23,726 nt of DNA from Bacillota bacterium (GCA_023399455.1 JAEWPN010000249.1:1-23726), one strand, 5' to 3'; positions 7,304-16,133 are shown, counted from the first letter of the stretch. Notes: a model not told the origin generated them from the letters alone. Numbers and translations: made by a program.

Positions 7304-7540
7304 ATGAAAAAGAATGCATTGGTAATATTAGGTGTAATTATACTTGTTGTATTCATCCCGTTTCCGACTTATGCAGAATCGGCGGCAAACGATACTATGA
7401 TGAAAAAAAATTGGACGATAGTTGGAACTCGGGCGGCTAATATAGAGTATAGGTATAAAAGAGTGGATGGGAAAATATATAGACGACTATATGATTACAC
7501 AAATCAAAAGTGGGTAGGGGAGTGGGAATTGTGTCAGTGA
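7304..7540 (+). CDS. Very small secreted protein of unknown function
   Basis: 78 residues, start ATG 7304 after gaggtag. The signal peptide has two lysines, a strong hydrophobic core (residues 5-18) and TYA before a cleavage near Glu25. The mature peptide of about 54 residues is rich in aromatic and basic residues (NWTIVGTR, EYRYKRVDGKIYRRLYDYTN, WVGEWELC) and has a single cysteine next to last. I do not recognise the family. It is the first gene of the BlaI/M56 operon: its last ten bases overlap the probable start of the repressor, suggesting translational coupling. The promoter resembles that of the secreted SH3-like protein at 4315. It could be the module's output, its ligand, or a small antimicrobial or envelope peptide; none of these is shown. 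Confidence 0.65.
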   Translation: MKKNALVILGVIILVVFIPFPTYAESAANDTMMKKNWTIVGTRAANIEYRYKRVDGKIYRRLYDYTNQKWVGEWELCQ

Positions 7541-7950
7541 ATAAACTAACAAAAAGACAATTGGATATCATGCGTATATTGTGGGCATCCGAGATACCCA
7601 TGAAAGCGTCCGAAATTGCACAGGTAAATGGTGGATGCTCTATTGACAGCGTACAGCCCATTATCAAAAGCCTAATTAAAAAGGGGCTGGTTGAGGTTGA
7701 TGAAGTAGTATATAGTCGGAATGTACTTGCCCGTAAGTTCAAGGCGACAGTAAGTGCGGACAGCATTGAAATGGGGCTCATAAAGAATGTACTGGGAGAC
7801 TTAGTCAGCAAGAATATTACAGCATCCCGTCTTGTAGCGGCATTTTTGCCGGAGGATAACGATGATAAGACTTTAGAGGAACTGAATGAATTAGAACAAT
7901 TGATAAAAGAACGAAAAGAACAATTGTTGAAAAAAGCAGAAGAAAAATAG
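7531..7950 (+). CDS. BlaI/MecI-family transcriptional repressor
   Basis: 139 residues from GTG 7531, chosen because aggggag lies eight bases upstream; GTG codons at 7510, 7522 and 7537 are alternatives. An N-terminal winged helix begins LTKRQLDIMRILWASEIPMK, has a recognition region around SIDSVQPIIKSLIKKGLVEV, and a C-terminal helical half ending in a charged coil (ELEQLIKERKEQLLKKAEEK) for dimerisation. In this family the repressor is inactivated by proteolysis triggered by a BlaR1/MecR1 membrane protease; that partner follows 41 bases after the stop. The gene overlaps the small secreted protein gene upstream. The dyads in the promoters at 4086 and 7228 are its likely operators. No beta-lactamase or PBP2a gene is nearby, so the inducer is probably not a beta-lactam. 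Confidence 0.88.
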   Translation: MSVNKLTKRQLDIMRILWASEIPMKASEIAQVNGGCSIDSVQPIIKSLIKKGLVEVDEVVYSRNVLARKFKATVSADSIEMGLIKNVLGDLVSKNITASRLVAAFLPEDNDDKTLEELNELEQLIKERKEQLLKKAEEK

Positions 7951-7991
7951 ACTCCAATTTTTTCGAGGGCTCTATGTGCAAGGGGAATTTT

Positions 7992-9149
7992 ATGACACTA
8001 TCGTCAGTACTGAACACTGTTTTGTTTAGCGGTATCACTATTGTGATATTAGGATATGTATTAAGAAATAGTGAGGTAATGATGAAGTTAGGGATACATA
8101 CGGTTATCGTGTTTGTAGCCTTAACTTTGTTTCGATTACTGATACCGTTTGATTTGCCAACACATACGAATCTAAATATTACAAAGATATGGCCGGATAT
8201 TTATATTCTTTTTGTGAAACCGCTTTTTGTTTGGAGGGGTTATGAATGGTCATTATTATCATTTCTGATTATACTATCGGCAGCTGGAAGTTTGTTTTCT
8301 CTTGGGTTTCTCGTTTGCTGCTATTTTATATTACGAGATAAAATCAAGAATTATCGAGTGGTGCAGGATGATGAAATCATAGATGTGGCAGAATGTATTA
8401 AGTATGAGTATCAAAAAATCCATAACGATAAAAGACCAAGGAGATTTGAACTAGTATATGGGAGCAATAGTTCTTCCCCAGTTGTATTTGGGTTGATAAA
8501 GCATTATATAGTCATTCCTGATATACAGCTAAAAAGGCAGGAGTGGTATTACATACTGAAGCATGAAATGGCGCACTGCTATTTTGGTGATTTGTGGTTA
8601 CGTGTGATTTGTGAAGCAGTGACTGCTTTATATTGGTGGAATCCGTTTATTTATATGCTGAGAAAACAAATCACAAGACTTCAAGAATTTCGAGTAGATT
8701 TCGCAGTCATTCGTAAGTTGGATGAATTGCAGAAGCTGGAGTATTTGGAGTGTTTGATAAATATTGCTAAATATAAGAAAAGGGATAGAACTCCCATATG
8801 GGAGGCGGCCTTTACCGAAGACTCTGATAGAGAAGTCATTAAGAGAGCATGTTTAATTCTGAATAAAAACAAAGAGGACAAACCTAATAGATTCAAAAGC
8901 CTGTTGGTCGGTGGTTTGCTTGTTGTCAATATATTATTGTTTCCTAATCTTATAATAATTGAGCCATATGCTATTGCAAAGGAACATATAGAAGATACCT
9001 ATCGTATTGATAAAACAAATTCTTATTATATCTTACAAGAAGATGGAATCTATGATGTATATGTTGATGGACAATATTTTGGCAGTGTCACTTCGATTTT
9101 TGACGATAGCCTGACAATATATAGTGAAGATGGAGAAGAAATCAAATAG
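7992..9149 (+). CDS. M56-family (BlaR1/MecR1-like) membrane metalloprotease with a short extracellular tail
   Basis: 385 residues; ATG 7992 is preferred over ATG 7974 because aagggg sits at the right distance. Membrane segments are seen near residues 8-28, 32-53, 88-115 and 310-332. The zinc-protease motif HEMAH (191-195) and a following EFRVDFAV lie on the cytosolic side, as in BlaR1. After the last segment only about 55 residues remain (IDKTNSYYILQEDGIYDVYV onward), instead of the roughly 250-residue penicillin-binding sensor of BlaR1/MecR1. It is therefore an M56 signal-transducing protease whose sensor is a small, unfamiliar domain. It should cleave or inactivate the BlaI-type repressor encoded just upstream. 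Its stop codon lies inside the left arm of the operon terminator. Confidence 0.87.
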   Translation: MTLSSVLNTVLFSGITIVILGYVLRNSEVMMKLGIHTVIVFVALTLFRLLIPFDLPTHTNLNITKIWPDIYILFVKPLFVWRGYEWSLLSFLIILSAAGSLFSLGFLVCCYFILRDKIKNYRVVQDDEIIDVAECIKYEYQKIHNDKRPRRFELVYGSNSSSPVVFGLIKHYIVIPDIQLKRQEWYYILKHEMAHCYFGDLWLRVICEAVTALYWWNPFIYMLRKQITRLQEFRVDFAVIRKLDELQKLEYLECLINIAKYKKRDRTPIWEAAFTEDSDREVIKRACLILNKNKEDKPNRFKSLLVGGLLVVNILLFPNLIIIEPYAIAKEHIEDTYRIDKTNSYYILQEDGIYDVYVDGQYFGSVTSIFDDSLTIYSEDGEEIK

Positions 9150-9187
9150 ACATTTACCTTAATATTCCAAGAAAATGTCTATTTTTT
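9145..9187 (+). terminator. Rho-independent terminator of the BlaI/M56 operon
   Basis: Perfect 11-bp arms aatagacattt (9145-9155) and aaatgtctatt (9173-9183) followed by a T run to 9187. The left arm includes the TAG stop of the M56 gene. Separates the A+T-rich island from the operon that follows. Confidence 0.9.
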
Positions 9188-9245
9188 AATGTAATAAGAA
9201 ATGTCTCCTACTTGTTCATAAGAAATTTTCTCATTTTCCTGCAAA

Positions 9246-9358
9246 TTCAGAAATTATTAAGAAGTGTTAGGTTGTACCGATGAGGATACTATGATATATT
9301 CTATATGTAGTGTTTTTATTATATATAATTATGTAGATTGTGGTTTTTATATATAAAA
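9246..9358 (+). promoter_or_regulatory. Leader/promoter region of the lipoprotein-ABC operon (repeat copy B)
   Basis: Conserved with 2237-2340, including ttcagaaattattaagaagtg, ggatactatgatat and tctatatgtagtgttttt. A TATAAT lies at 9324-9329, but no good -35 is found 17 bases upstream. An imperfect dyad, ctatgatata against tatatgtag (about 9289-9310), may bind a regulator. Conservation between copies while the adjoining signal-peptide codons differ argues for a functional leader. Between the terminator at 9187 and this element I see nothing else. Confidence 0.55.
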
Positions 9359-9371
9359 GAAGAGGGAGAGT

Positions 9372-11915
9372 ATGATGAAAAGCATTAGAAATTGTAAAAT
9401 GAAAATGATAGGAGTAATGGCAGGAGTACTTTCGGCATGCTTCTATCTGGCAGGCTGCGGAGGCAGCGCAGAGAATACTACGGCACAGAAGGAATTCGTA
9501 TATGTGCCAGAATATCAGGAAATAGACAATGGACAAAGCGGCGCCGAGAGCGTAACTGTTATCGGCGACACCATTTACTATCTGGGAAGCGAATATGATG
9601 ATAAGGCGCAGAAATCCACTTCATATTTGTACGAGCTCAAGCTCGGAGCTGAGGAACCTGTGAAAAAGCCGTTGGATTTAGGCGGAGATTCGAGCATTTC
9701 GAGAATGAGTGCGGATTCAGAGGGCGGCTTGCAGGCAATTGTAGTCACCTATCTGTATGACGAAGAGGGATTATCTGGGGAGGAAGCAGATGGCACTGAG
9801 GCTGAGGCGCCGGATGAAGCTGCAGGCGAAGACGGGAAGGAAATCGGAACTGCGGAGGAAGAATCTGCGGGTGATGATGGAGCAGCGGCAAGTGATGGGG
9901 ATGAAATTGCAAGCGGTGAAGATGCTGCAGATGAAACCGACGATACGGATGAGGAAGGTGCTTCCTCGGCTAGTGTTACTTCTACGAGTGTATCGCATTC
10001 CGGCGGTGGTAGTGTAGTTGTTTCCTCAGCGGAATCCACCAGCGTGATATCTACAGACGATTATCAGGCACCCGTTTCCCAGAAAACGGAAATCTGCAAG
10101 ATTTCTGTGGATGGTACAATCATTTCGTCAGTGGATGTGAGCAGTATATTTGAAGATGAAAATACATATATACAGTACTTGGAGACGGATAAGGACGGGA
10201 ATATATATCTGGCCTATGACCAAGGGGTATGGGTACTGGATAAGGATGGCAAGGAGCTGTTCACGGTAGAGGTGGAAAACTGGATCAATAATATGTTCTC
10301 TACCAAAGATGGAACTGTGATGCTAGTATATTACGGTCAGGAAAATATGGAGATCCATCCTGTTGATCTGGCAAAAAAAGGTGTGGGAGAGGCGCAGAAT
10401 AATATGATGGTATCCTCTTTCAGCAACTATATTTTTGCCAAAGGTGTACAGGATGACATTGTGTTCAGCTCAGATAATTTCCTGTATTCCTATAATATGG
10501 GGGACGAGGCGCCGACGGAAATACTCAACTGGATAGATTGTGATATCAACAGTAACGATCTGATTGCCTTCGCAATGCTGGAGGACGGCAGGGTATTAGC
10601 CGTTACATCATACTGGACGGATGATTCGAATACGATTGAACTGGCCTTTCTTACCAAGAAGAAGGGAAGCGAAGTGCCGGAGAAGAAAATCATCACCTAC
10701 AGCACAATGTATCTTGGTTATGATACCCGCAAACAGGTTATCGATTTCAATAAGAAAAACCAGGAATACCGAATCGAAATAAAAGAATACATGCATATGA
10801 ATGAGGATTACGAGGCAGGACTTACGCAGATGAATTCGGATATCGTCAGCGGGAATATGCCTGATATCATAGATGTTTCCAATGGTACCACACAGCAATA
10901 TGCGACTAAGGGGCTTTTGGAGGATTTGTATCCTTATCTCGACAACGATGCCGAGTTAAAGAGGGAGAATTATCTGCCGAATATACTGAAGGCGTATGAG
11001 GTAGATGGAAAGCTTTATACGATTTCGCCGTTTTTTACTATAAATACGGTAATCGCGAAGAAATCAGTGGTAGGGGACCGAAGCAGCATTACTTTGGACG
11101 AACTTATAAACATGGTAAAAGAGCTGCCTGATAATGTAGAGTTATATGATTATGGGACAAAGAGTACGGTTCTCATGTACAATATTATGATGAATATGGA
11201 CCAATATGTGGATTGGAACACCGGCGAATGCAAATTTAACGGAGATGATTTTGTAAAAGCGCTTGAATTCGCCAATTATTTTGATTTGGAATTCGATTAC
11301 GACAGAATGGGAGGGAATACCGCAGGGAGGCTGCAAAGCGGAGAGCTTCTTATGTTAAATACCGGAATCAGCGGAATAACGGATTACCAGATGTATGAAG
11401 CGATGTTCGGAGAACCTGTCGCGTTTATCGGGTATCCTACGAACAAGGATAATGGTTCTTTTATTTCCGGTTCGGGAGCTTCTCTGGCAATGAGCTCCAA
11501 GTCGAAAAACAAGGACGGGGTATGGCAGTTTATCCGTACGATGCTTACGGAAGATGCTCAACAGCAAACGGATAATTATGGTTTCCCGATTATGAAATCT
11601 GCGTTGGAGCTGATGTTTGAGGATGCAATGGAACAGGAATATTACGAAGATGTTGACGGCAATAAAGTGAAACAGATGAAAACATCATGGGGGTATGACG
11701 ATTTTAATGTAGATATTTATGCAGCTACCCAGGAGCAGGCGGATATAGTAAGAGGCCTGATAGAGAGCGTGGATAGCTTGTATCAATATAATGAACAGAT
11801 TACAGCCATTGTGGATGAAGAGGCGGCTGCCTTTTTCGAAGGGCAGAAGAATTCAAAAGAAGTGGCGGATATCATACAGAGCAGGGTGCAGATTTACGTT
11901 AATGAAAACAGATAA
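9372..11915 (+). CDS. Lipoprotein: propeller-like domain fused to an ABC solute-binding domain, with acidic insert
   Basis: 847 residues, start ATG 9372 (or the adjacent ATG 9375) after agagggagag. Lipobox YLAGC with Cys29. Residues about 45-430 are beta-rich repeats with propeller-like turns (ETDKDGNIYLAY, STKDGTVMLVYY). A loop at about 129-230 carries a Glu/Asp/Ala-rich then Ser-rich low-complexity insert absent from the paralogues. From about 438 (KKIITYSTMYLGYDTRKQVI) begins a family 1 solute-binding domain with SGNMPDIIDV, WNTGECKFNGDDFVKALEFA, GYPTNKDNG and NKDGVWQFIRTMLT. It ends VADIIQSRVQIYVNENR, a motif shared by all four binding domains here. First gene of the operon; 30 bases before the next. 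Presumably a membrane-anchored receptor for a carbohydrate delivered to the permeases at 14237 and 15157; substrate unknown. Confidence 0.87.
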   Translation: MMKSIRNCKMKMIGVMAGVLSACFYLAGCGGSAENTTAQKEFVYVPEYQEIDNGQSGAESVTVIGDTIYYLGSEYDDKAQKSTSYLYELKLGAEEPVKKPLDLGGDSSISRMSADSEGGLQAIVVTYLYDEEGLSGEEADGTEAEAPDEAAGEDGKEIGTAEEESAGDDGAAASDGDEIASGEDAADETDDTDEEGASSASVTSTSVSHSGGGSVVVSSAESTSVISTDDYQAPVSQKTEICKISVDGTIISSVDVSSIFEDENTYIQYLETDKDGNIYLAYDQGVWVLDKDGKELFTVEVENWINNMFSTKDGTVMLVYYGQENMEIHPVDLAKKGVGEAQNNMMVSSFSNYIFAKGVQDDIVFSSDNFLYSYNMGDEAPTEILNWIDCDINSNDLIAFAMLEDGRVLAVTSYWTDDSNTIELAFLTKKKGSEVPEKKIITYSTMYLGYDTRKQVIDFNKKNQEYRIEIKEYMHMNEDYEAGLTQMNSDIVSGNMPDIIDVSNGTTQQYATKGLLEDLYPYLDNDAELKRENYLPNILKAYEVDGKLYTISPFFTINTVIAKKSVVGDRSSITLDELINMVKELPDNVELYDYGTKSTVLMYNIMMNMDQYVDWNTGECKFNGDDFVKALEFANYFDLEFDYDRMGGNTAGRLQSGELLMLNTGISGITDYQMYEAMFGEPVAFIGYPTNKDNGSFISGSGASLAMSSKSKNKDGVWQFIRTMLTEDAQQQTDNYGFPIMKSALELMFEDAMEQEYYEDVDGNKVKQMKTSWGYDDFNVDIYAATQEQADIVRGLIESVDSLYQYNEQITAIVDEEAAAFFEGQKNSKEVADIIQSRVQIYVNENR

Positions 11916-11945
11916 TGACAGCTGTTTGAAAGGGGGAATAATTAA

Positions 11946-14222
11946 GTGAGTAAGGGTAGAAAAGCAGGGATATTAGGCCTGGCGGCAGTGCTGGCTTTGC
12001 AGCTTGCGGGCTGCGGTAAGACAGATGAGGTTCAGGAGACCGCAGGAACTCAGGATAAGGATTACATATACGTAGCGGATTACCGCACTTTGGAAGCAGA
12101 GGGCTATACGACGGGAAGTATGATATTCGGTGAAGATGAGAAAGTTTATTTTGCCGGAAGCAGCGAGGGCGGCACCACTCAGTTATTTTCTATGGACATT
12201 GGTACGGAAGGAAGTACTCCCGGGCAGGTGCCTGTTGAGCTTGAAGCAGATGCTTCCATTTCCGCTATCGGTACCGATGGCGAGGGTAATCTGATACTGG
12301 GATTAGTAAAATATATGCCTGCGCCAGAAGACCAGGGGGCCGCGACAGAAGATACGGCTGCCGGAGTGGAAAGCGTAGAAATAAGAAAAATATCTCAGGA
12401 CGGACAGATGCTGGAATCGGTGGATGTCATGAATTCACTTGGAAAAGTGAAGGATTTGTATATCCAGAATATACTGGAAGACAAAGACGGCAACTATTAC
12501 GTGAATGCCAATCAGAGTATATACGTATTAAAGCCTTCGGGTGAGATGCTGTGTGAGGTTCGGGCGGGTACTTATGTCCAGAGCCTATTTCGCGTGAAGG
12601 ACGGAACGGTAGTAGCGGGATTTTATGGAGATACCGGCTGGCGCCTTCAGGCAGTGGACCTTTCGGGAAAGGCACTTAAGGATTTGAACAGCAGTATATC
12701 CTTCGGCTACGGAACCTATCAGGCGGGTGTGGATACGGATATTCTTTACACGCAGGATACGAAGCTGTACGCTTGTAACATCAGCGATACGGAGCCGACG
12801 GAGGTTCTGGACTGGCTGGAAAGCGACATTAACAGCACCAGCCTGCAAAGCGTGAAGCTGCTTAAGGATGGCACAGTTGCAGCTTTGTCTATGGATTTTA
12901 TGTCAGAGCAGAGCAAGCCGGAGCTGATTGTACTTACGAAAAAAGACCGCTCCGAGGTTCCTGAGAAGACGACACTGACCTATGGGACAGTTTATGTTCC
13001 ATATTATCTCCCCAATGATATTGCTGCATTCAATAAACAAAGCGATAAATACCGGATTGAAGTGAAGCAGTATGGGAATGATAGCATGGACTATGATGAA
13101 CGTGTCTCTCTTCTGGCGGCGGATTTGGCCAGCGGTCAGGGGCCGGATCTGATCGATATGGTATACAGTTTTACCTCTTTAGACAAACTTATTTCCATGG
13201 GAGCATTGGAGGATATTACACCTTATCTGGAAAACGATACGGTAATAAACAAGGAGGATTACTTTGAAAATGTGCTATATACTTATGCACGGGATGGTAA
13301 ATTATACGCTATCATACCTTGGTTCGGAATAAATACCCTTGTGGGCAAGGCTTCTGATGTGGGCGACAAAAGAACGTGGACCGTAGATGATATGATAAAG
13401 CTGATAGATTCCAAACCTGCCGATACCCAGATACTGGATTACAATACAAAGAATTCCGTATTGCAGCTTCTATGCTCCATGAACATGGGAGAATTCGTGG
13501 ATGAGGAGACTGGAGCATGCGACTTTACCGGAGAGGAATTTAAACGGATCATGGAATTTTCCAACCGTTTTCCGAAAGAAATAAGTGAAGATCCTGATTC
13601 CAGTCAATTTGACAGAATAAGAAACGGACAATTGCTTTTAATGGAAGAGAACCTTACCTCTGTCCAGCAATTTCAAATATATGAACATATATTCGGAGAG
13701 GAAATTAACGTAATCGGTTATCCCACCATAAACGATAACGGTTCCATAATAAAATCAAATGGAACCACAGCGGGAATGAATGTGAATTCTAAAAACAAAG
13801 AGGGCGCATGGGAATTTCTGAAGTTTAATCTGACCAAAGACAGACAGGAGAACATACAGTCCGCAAACGGCGGTTTTCCTACCATGAAAGAGGCGCTTGA
13901 AAAACAGTTTGCAAAAGACCTGGAAGCGGAATATTATGAAGATACGGACGGTACGCAGAAGGAGAAATCCAAATCGACGTGGACCTATGGTTCCGGGACA
14001 GATGATGTCACGGTGGAGGTATACTCAGCTACCAAAGAGCAGGTCGACAGAGTGCGGGAGATCATAGAACGCTCCGTTGGACTGGATGGAACGGAAAGCG
14101 AGGAAATGCTTTCGATCATAAGCGAGGAAGCACAATCCTATTTTGAAGGGCAGAAGAGTGCGGACGATGTGGCAGCTCTGATTCAGAACCGTTTACAGAC
14201 ATACATTAATGAGACGAGATAG
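11946..14222 (+). CDS. Second propeller plus solute-binding lipoprotein
   Basis: 758 residues, start GTG 11946 after aaaggggg. Lipobox QLAGC with Cys23. Residues about 35-335 form the propeller-like half (GTDGEGNLILGLV, LEDKDGNYYVNANQSIYVL, RVKDGTVVAGFYG) with only a short acidic loop (PAPEDQGAATEDTAAGVES) where the preceding paralogue has its long insert. From about 341 (TTLTYGTVYVPYYLPNDIAA) comes the family 1 solute-binding half with ASGQGPDLIDMV, EETGACDFTGEEFKRIMEFS, GYPTINDNG and NKEGAWEFLKFNLT. It ends VAALIQNRLQTYINETR. Fourteen bases separate it from the first permease. Two different receptors ahead of one permease pair suggest two related ligands or a heteromeric receptor; that is inference. 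Confidence 0.87.
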   Translation: MSKGRKAGILGLAAVLALQLAGCGKTDEVQETAGTQDKDYIYVADYRTLEAEGYTTGSMIFGEDEKVYFAGSSEGGTTQLFSMDIGTEGSTPGQVPVELEADASISAIGTDGEGNLILGLVKYMPAPEDQGAATEDTAAGVESVEIRKISQDGQMLESVDVMNSLGKVKDLYIQNILEDKDGNYYVNANQSIYVLKPSGEMLCEVRAGTYVQSLFRVKDGTVVAGFYGDTGWRLQAVDLSGKALKDLNSSISFGYGTYQAGVDTDILYTQDTKLYACNISDTEPTEVLDWLESDINSTSLQSVKLLKDGTVAALSMDFMSEQSKPELIVLTKKDRSEVPEKTTLTYGTVYVPYYLPNDIAAFNKQSDKYRIEVKQYGNDSMDYDERVSLLAADLASGQGPDLIDMVYSFTSLDKLISMGALEDITPYLENDTVINKEDYFENVLYTYARDGKLYAIIPWFGINTLVGKASDVGDKRTWTVDDMIKLIDSKPADTQILDYNTKNSVLQLLCSMNMGEFVDEETGACDFTGEEFKRIMEFSNRFPKEISEDPDSSQFDRIRNGQLLLMEENLTSVQQFQIYEHIFGEEINVIGYPTINDNGSIIKSNGTTAGMNVNSKNKEGAWEFLKFNLTKDRQENIQSANGGFPTMKEALEKQFAKDLEAEYYEDTDGTQKEKSKSTWTYGSGTDDVTVEVYSATKEQVDRVREIIERSVGLDGTESEEMLSIISEEAQSYFEGQKSADDVAALIQNRLQTYINETR

Positions 14223-14236
14223 AAGGTAGTTATATT

Positions 14237-15160
14237 GTGAGAAAGGAATTAAAAGCTCCGAAGAATAAAAAAAAGAAAAATATAAATGGCCTGCGTAAAA
14301 AGGGCGAAAGAGGAAAACGCATATCCTGCGTTTTCCTGTCTCCAAGCATATTAGGTGTATTGGTGTTTTTTGTTGTGCCCTTTTTAGTGGTCATTTATTA
14401 TTCTGTGGTGGACAATCCGATCAACCACAGCTTTGTATTTCTGGATAATTTCAGGAATGTATTTAATAACGGAGCATTCCGTCAGGCTGCCTCCAACACG
14501 ATGAAGTTTTCGTTGATCGCAGTTCCGCTGGCTGTTGTGCTGGCGCTGGGACTGGCATTGCTTCTCGACAGCAAGATACCGTTTCGGAGTCAGTTTCGGA
14601 CATTTTTCCTGACGCCGATGATGGTACCCATCGCGTCTATTGTTTTGATCTGGCAGGTACTGTTTCACTATAACGGCATGGTGAACGATGTCATAGGCTT
14701 GTTCGGAGCGGGTAAAATCGACTGGCTGAAATCGGACTACGCCCAGATCGTCATTATTGTTTTATTTCTGTGGAAGAATCTGGGATATAACATGATTTTG
14801 TTTATGGCCGCATTAAGCAGCATACCGAAAGATATCCTCGAGGTAGCTGTACTGGAAAGCGCTAAGCCGAGGCAGATTTTCTTTTATATTAAACTGAGGT
14901 ATTTATCCTCCACACTATTATTTGTGACAATTATGTCTCTTATCAATTCCTTTAAGGTATTTAGGGAAATATATCTATTGACGGGCAGTTATCCTTATAA
15001 TACGTTATATATGATGCAGCATTTTATGAATAATACGTTCGGTTCGTTAGACTATCAGAAATTGTCGGCAGCGGCTATTATGATGTCTATTGTAATGGTA
15101 ATTTTGATTGGAATTCTCTTCCTTACGGAAAATTATTTCGGAAAGGATGTGGAAGGATGA
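14237..15160 (+). CDS. Sugar ABC transporter permease, CUT1 (MalF/UgpA-like)
   Basis: 307 residues from GTG 14237 (gaaggt upstream). After a lysine-rich cytosolic start (residues 1-30), ISCVFLSPSILGVLVFFVVP begins the first of six membrane segments, typical of CUT1 permeases. The cytosolic EAA loop near 199-217 reads ILEVAVLESAKPRQIFF, with Glu202 kept but Ser where the canonical motif has Gly, a divergent version. The gene overlaps the next permease by four bases (ATGA), so the two are translated together. It would form the heterodimeric channel with the 15157 product and needs an MsmX/MsmK-type ATPase, which is not in the window. An unusual hairpin lies within the first 34 codons. Confidence 0.93.
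   Translation: MRKELKAPKNKKKKNINGLRKKGERGKRISCVFLSPSILGVLVFFVVPFLVVIYYSVVDNPINHSFVFLDNFRNVFNNGAFRQAASNTMKFSLIAVPLAVVLALGLALLLDSKIPFRSQFRTFFLTPMMVPIASIVLIWQVLFHYNGMVNDVIGLFGAGKIDWLKSDYAQIVIIVLFLWKNLGYNMILFMAALSSIPKDILEVAVLESAKPRQIFFYIKLRYLSSTLLFVTIMSLINSFKVFREIYLLTGSYPYNTLYMMQHFMNNTFGSLDYQKLSAAAIMMSIVMVILIGILFLTENYFGKDVEG
14311..14337 (+). other. Strong intragenic hairpin near the start of the first permease
   Basis: aggaaaacgc (14311-14320) and gcgttttcct (14328-14337) are perfect 10-bp inverted repeats around a 7-base loop, 74 bases into the permease gene. No T run follows, so it is not an intrinsic terminator. In mRNA it could slow ribosomes or mark a processing point that keeps receptor message above permease message. 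Confidence 0.6.
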
Positions 15161-16119
15161 CATTTAGAAAAAGTGTGTTAAAGGGAACCGGAACGGCATT
15201 AAGCGACCGCGTATTTATCAAAAAAAAGAAAAAGAAAAAGAGAAGGACCTTCGAAAAGAGAGCGCTGGCAACGATAATCGCCGCTTTCTTCGCAATACTT
15301 TTTCTTATGCCGATCATACTTACGGTAACGAATTCCTTCATGTCGGCGTCGGAAATATCTTCTAATTACGGACAAGTATTTTCTACCACCGATACCGGAG
15401 GAAAAACTTATATTTCGGAAAAGGTAAACTTAAAATTTATTCCGGATATTGTGTCCTTCAGTCAGTATATTACGGTTCTCCTTAAGAGCCCTGATTATTT
15501 ATTCAAGTTTTGGAATTCCGTCATTTTGGTAGTTCCTATCGTCGGTTTCCAATTGCTGGTGGCAGCCTTGGCTTCGTATGGTTTTACCAGATACAGGGGC
15601 AGACTAAAAGAAATAATATTTTTTGTTTATATCATATTGATGCTGATGCCCTATCAGGTTACCCTGGTGCCTAACTATTTGGTGTCTGGCTGGCTGAATA
15701 TCATTGATACGAGGTGGGCGATATGGCTGCCGGGCATTTTTTCTCCATTTGCAGTATATCTGCTGACCAAATTCATGCGCAGGATTCCGGTGTCGGTAAT
15801 AGAAGCGGCGCAGATTGACGGAGCCGGGGAATGGCAGATATTCAGACGGATATGTATGCCTCTTTGCAAGGGCTGTATGTGCTCCATTGCAATATTAATT
15901 TTTATAGACTATTGGAATATGGTGGAACAACCCCTCATATTGCTTTCGGATGAAGCGATGCACCCGTTATCCGTATTTCTCTCGAAAATCAATGCGGGAG
16001 AAATAGGACTGGCATTTGCCGTCGCTACGATATACATGGTACCTACGCTTTTGGTGTTCCTATACGGAGAGGATTATTTGGTAGAGGGAATCACTTATCA
16101 GGGCGGAATTAAGGGATAG
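15157..16119 (+). CDS. Carbohydrate ABC transporter permease, CUT1 (MalG-like)
   Basis: 320 residues. ATG 15157 overlaps the preceding stop; ggaagg provides the ribosome site. A polybasic start (IKKKKKKKRRTFEKRA) encoded by runs of A, one of eight As at 15220-15227, leads into the first membrane segment (ATIIAAFFAILFLMPIILTV). An extracytoplasmic loop of about 60 residues follows, longer than in MalG. The cytosolic EAA loop is canonical: VIEAAQIDGAGEWQIFRRIC with Glu216. The remaining membrane segments and the end (YLVEGITYQGGIKG) are normal for this family. Pairs with the 14237 product. The next gene starts 14 bases later, which ties this importer to an adaptor of the HlyD/MacA type, an unusual neighbour. 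Confidence 0.93.
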   Translation: MTFRKSVLKGTGTALSDRVFIKKKKKKKRRTFEKRALATIIAAFFAILFLMPIILTVTNSFMSASEISSNYGQVFSTTDTGGKTYISEKVNLKFIPDIVSFSQYITVLLKSPDYLFKFWNSVILVVPIVGFQLLVAALASYGFTRYRGRLKEIIFFVYIILMLMPYQVTLVPNYLVSGWLNIIDTRWAIWLPGIFSPFAVYLLTKFMRRIPVSVIEAAQIDGAGEWQIFRRICMPLCKGCMCSIAILIFIDYWNMVEQPLILLSDEAMHPLSVFLSKINAGEIGLAFAVATIYMVPTLLVFLYGEDYLVEGITYQGGIKG

Positions 16120-16133
16120 GAGGAGATATTTTA

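Noticed and set aside
15220..15245. A-rich run in the second permease as a programmed frameshift site
   Set aside because: The frame is open and correct through the run and the lysine-rich start is reasonable for a cytosolic tail; no alternative product is evident.
15269..15280. Third copy of the promoter dyad (acgataatcg) inside a permease gene
   Set aside because: Only half of the dyad matches, it is inside coding sequence and no promoter boxes flank it.
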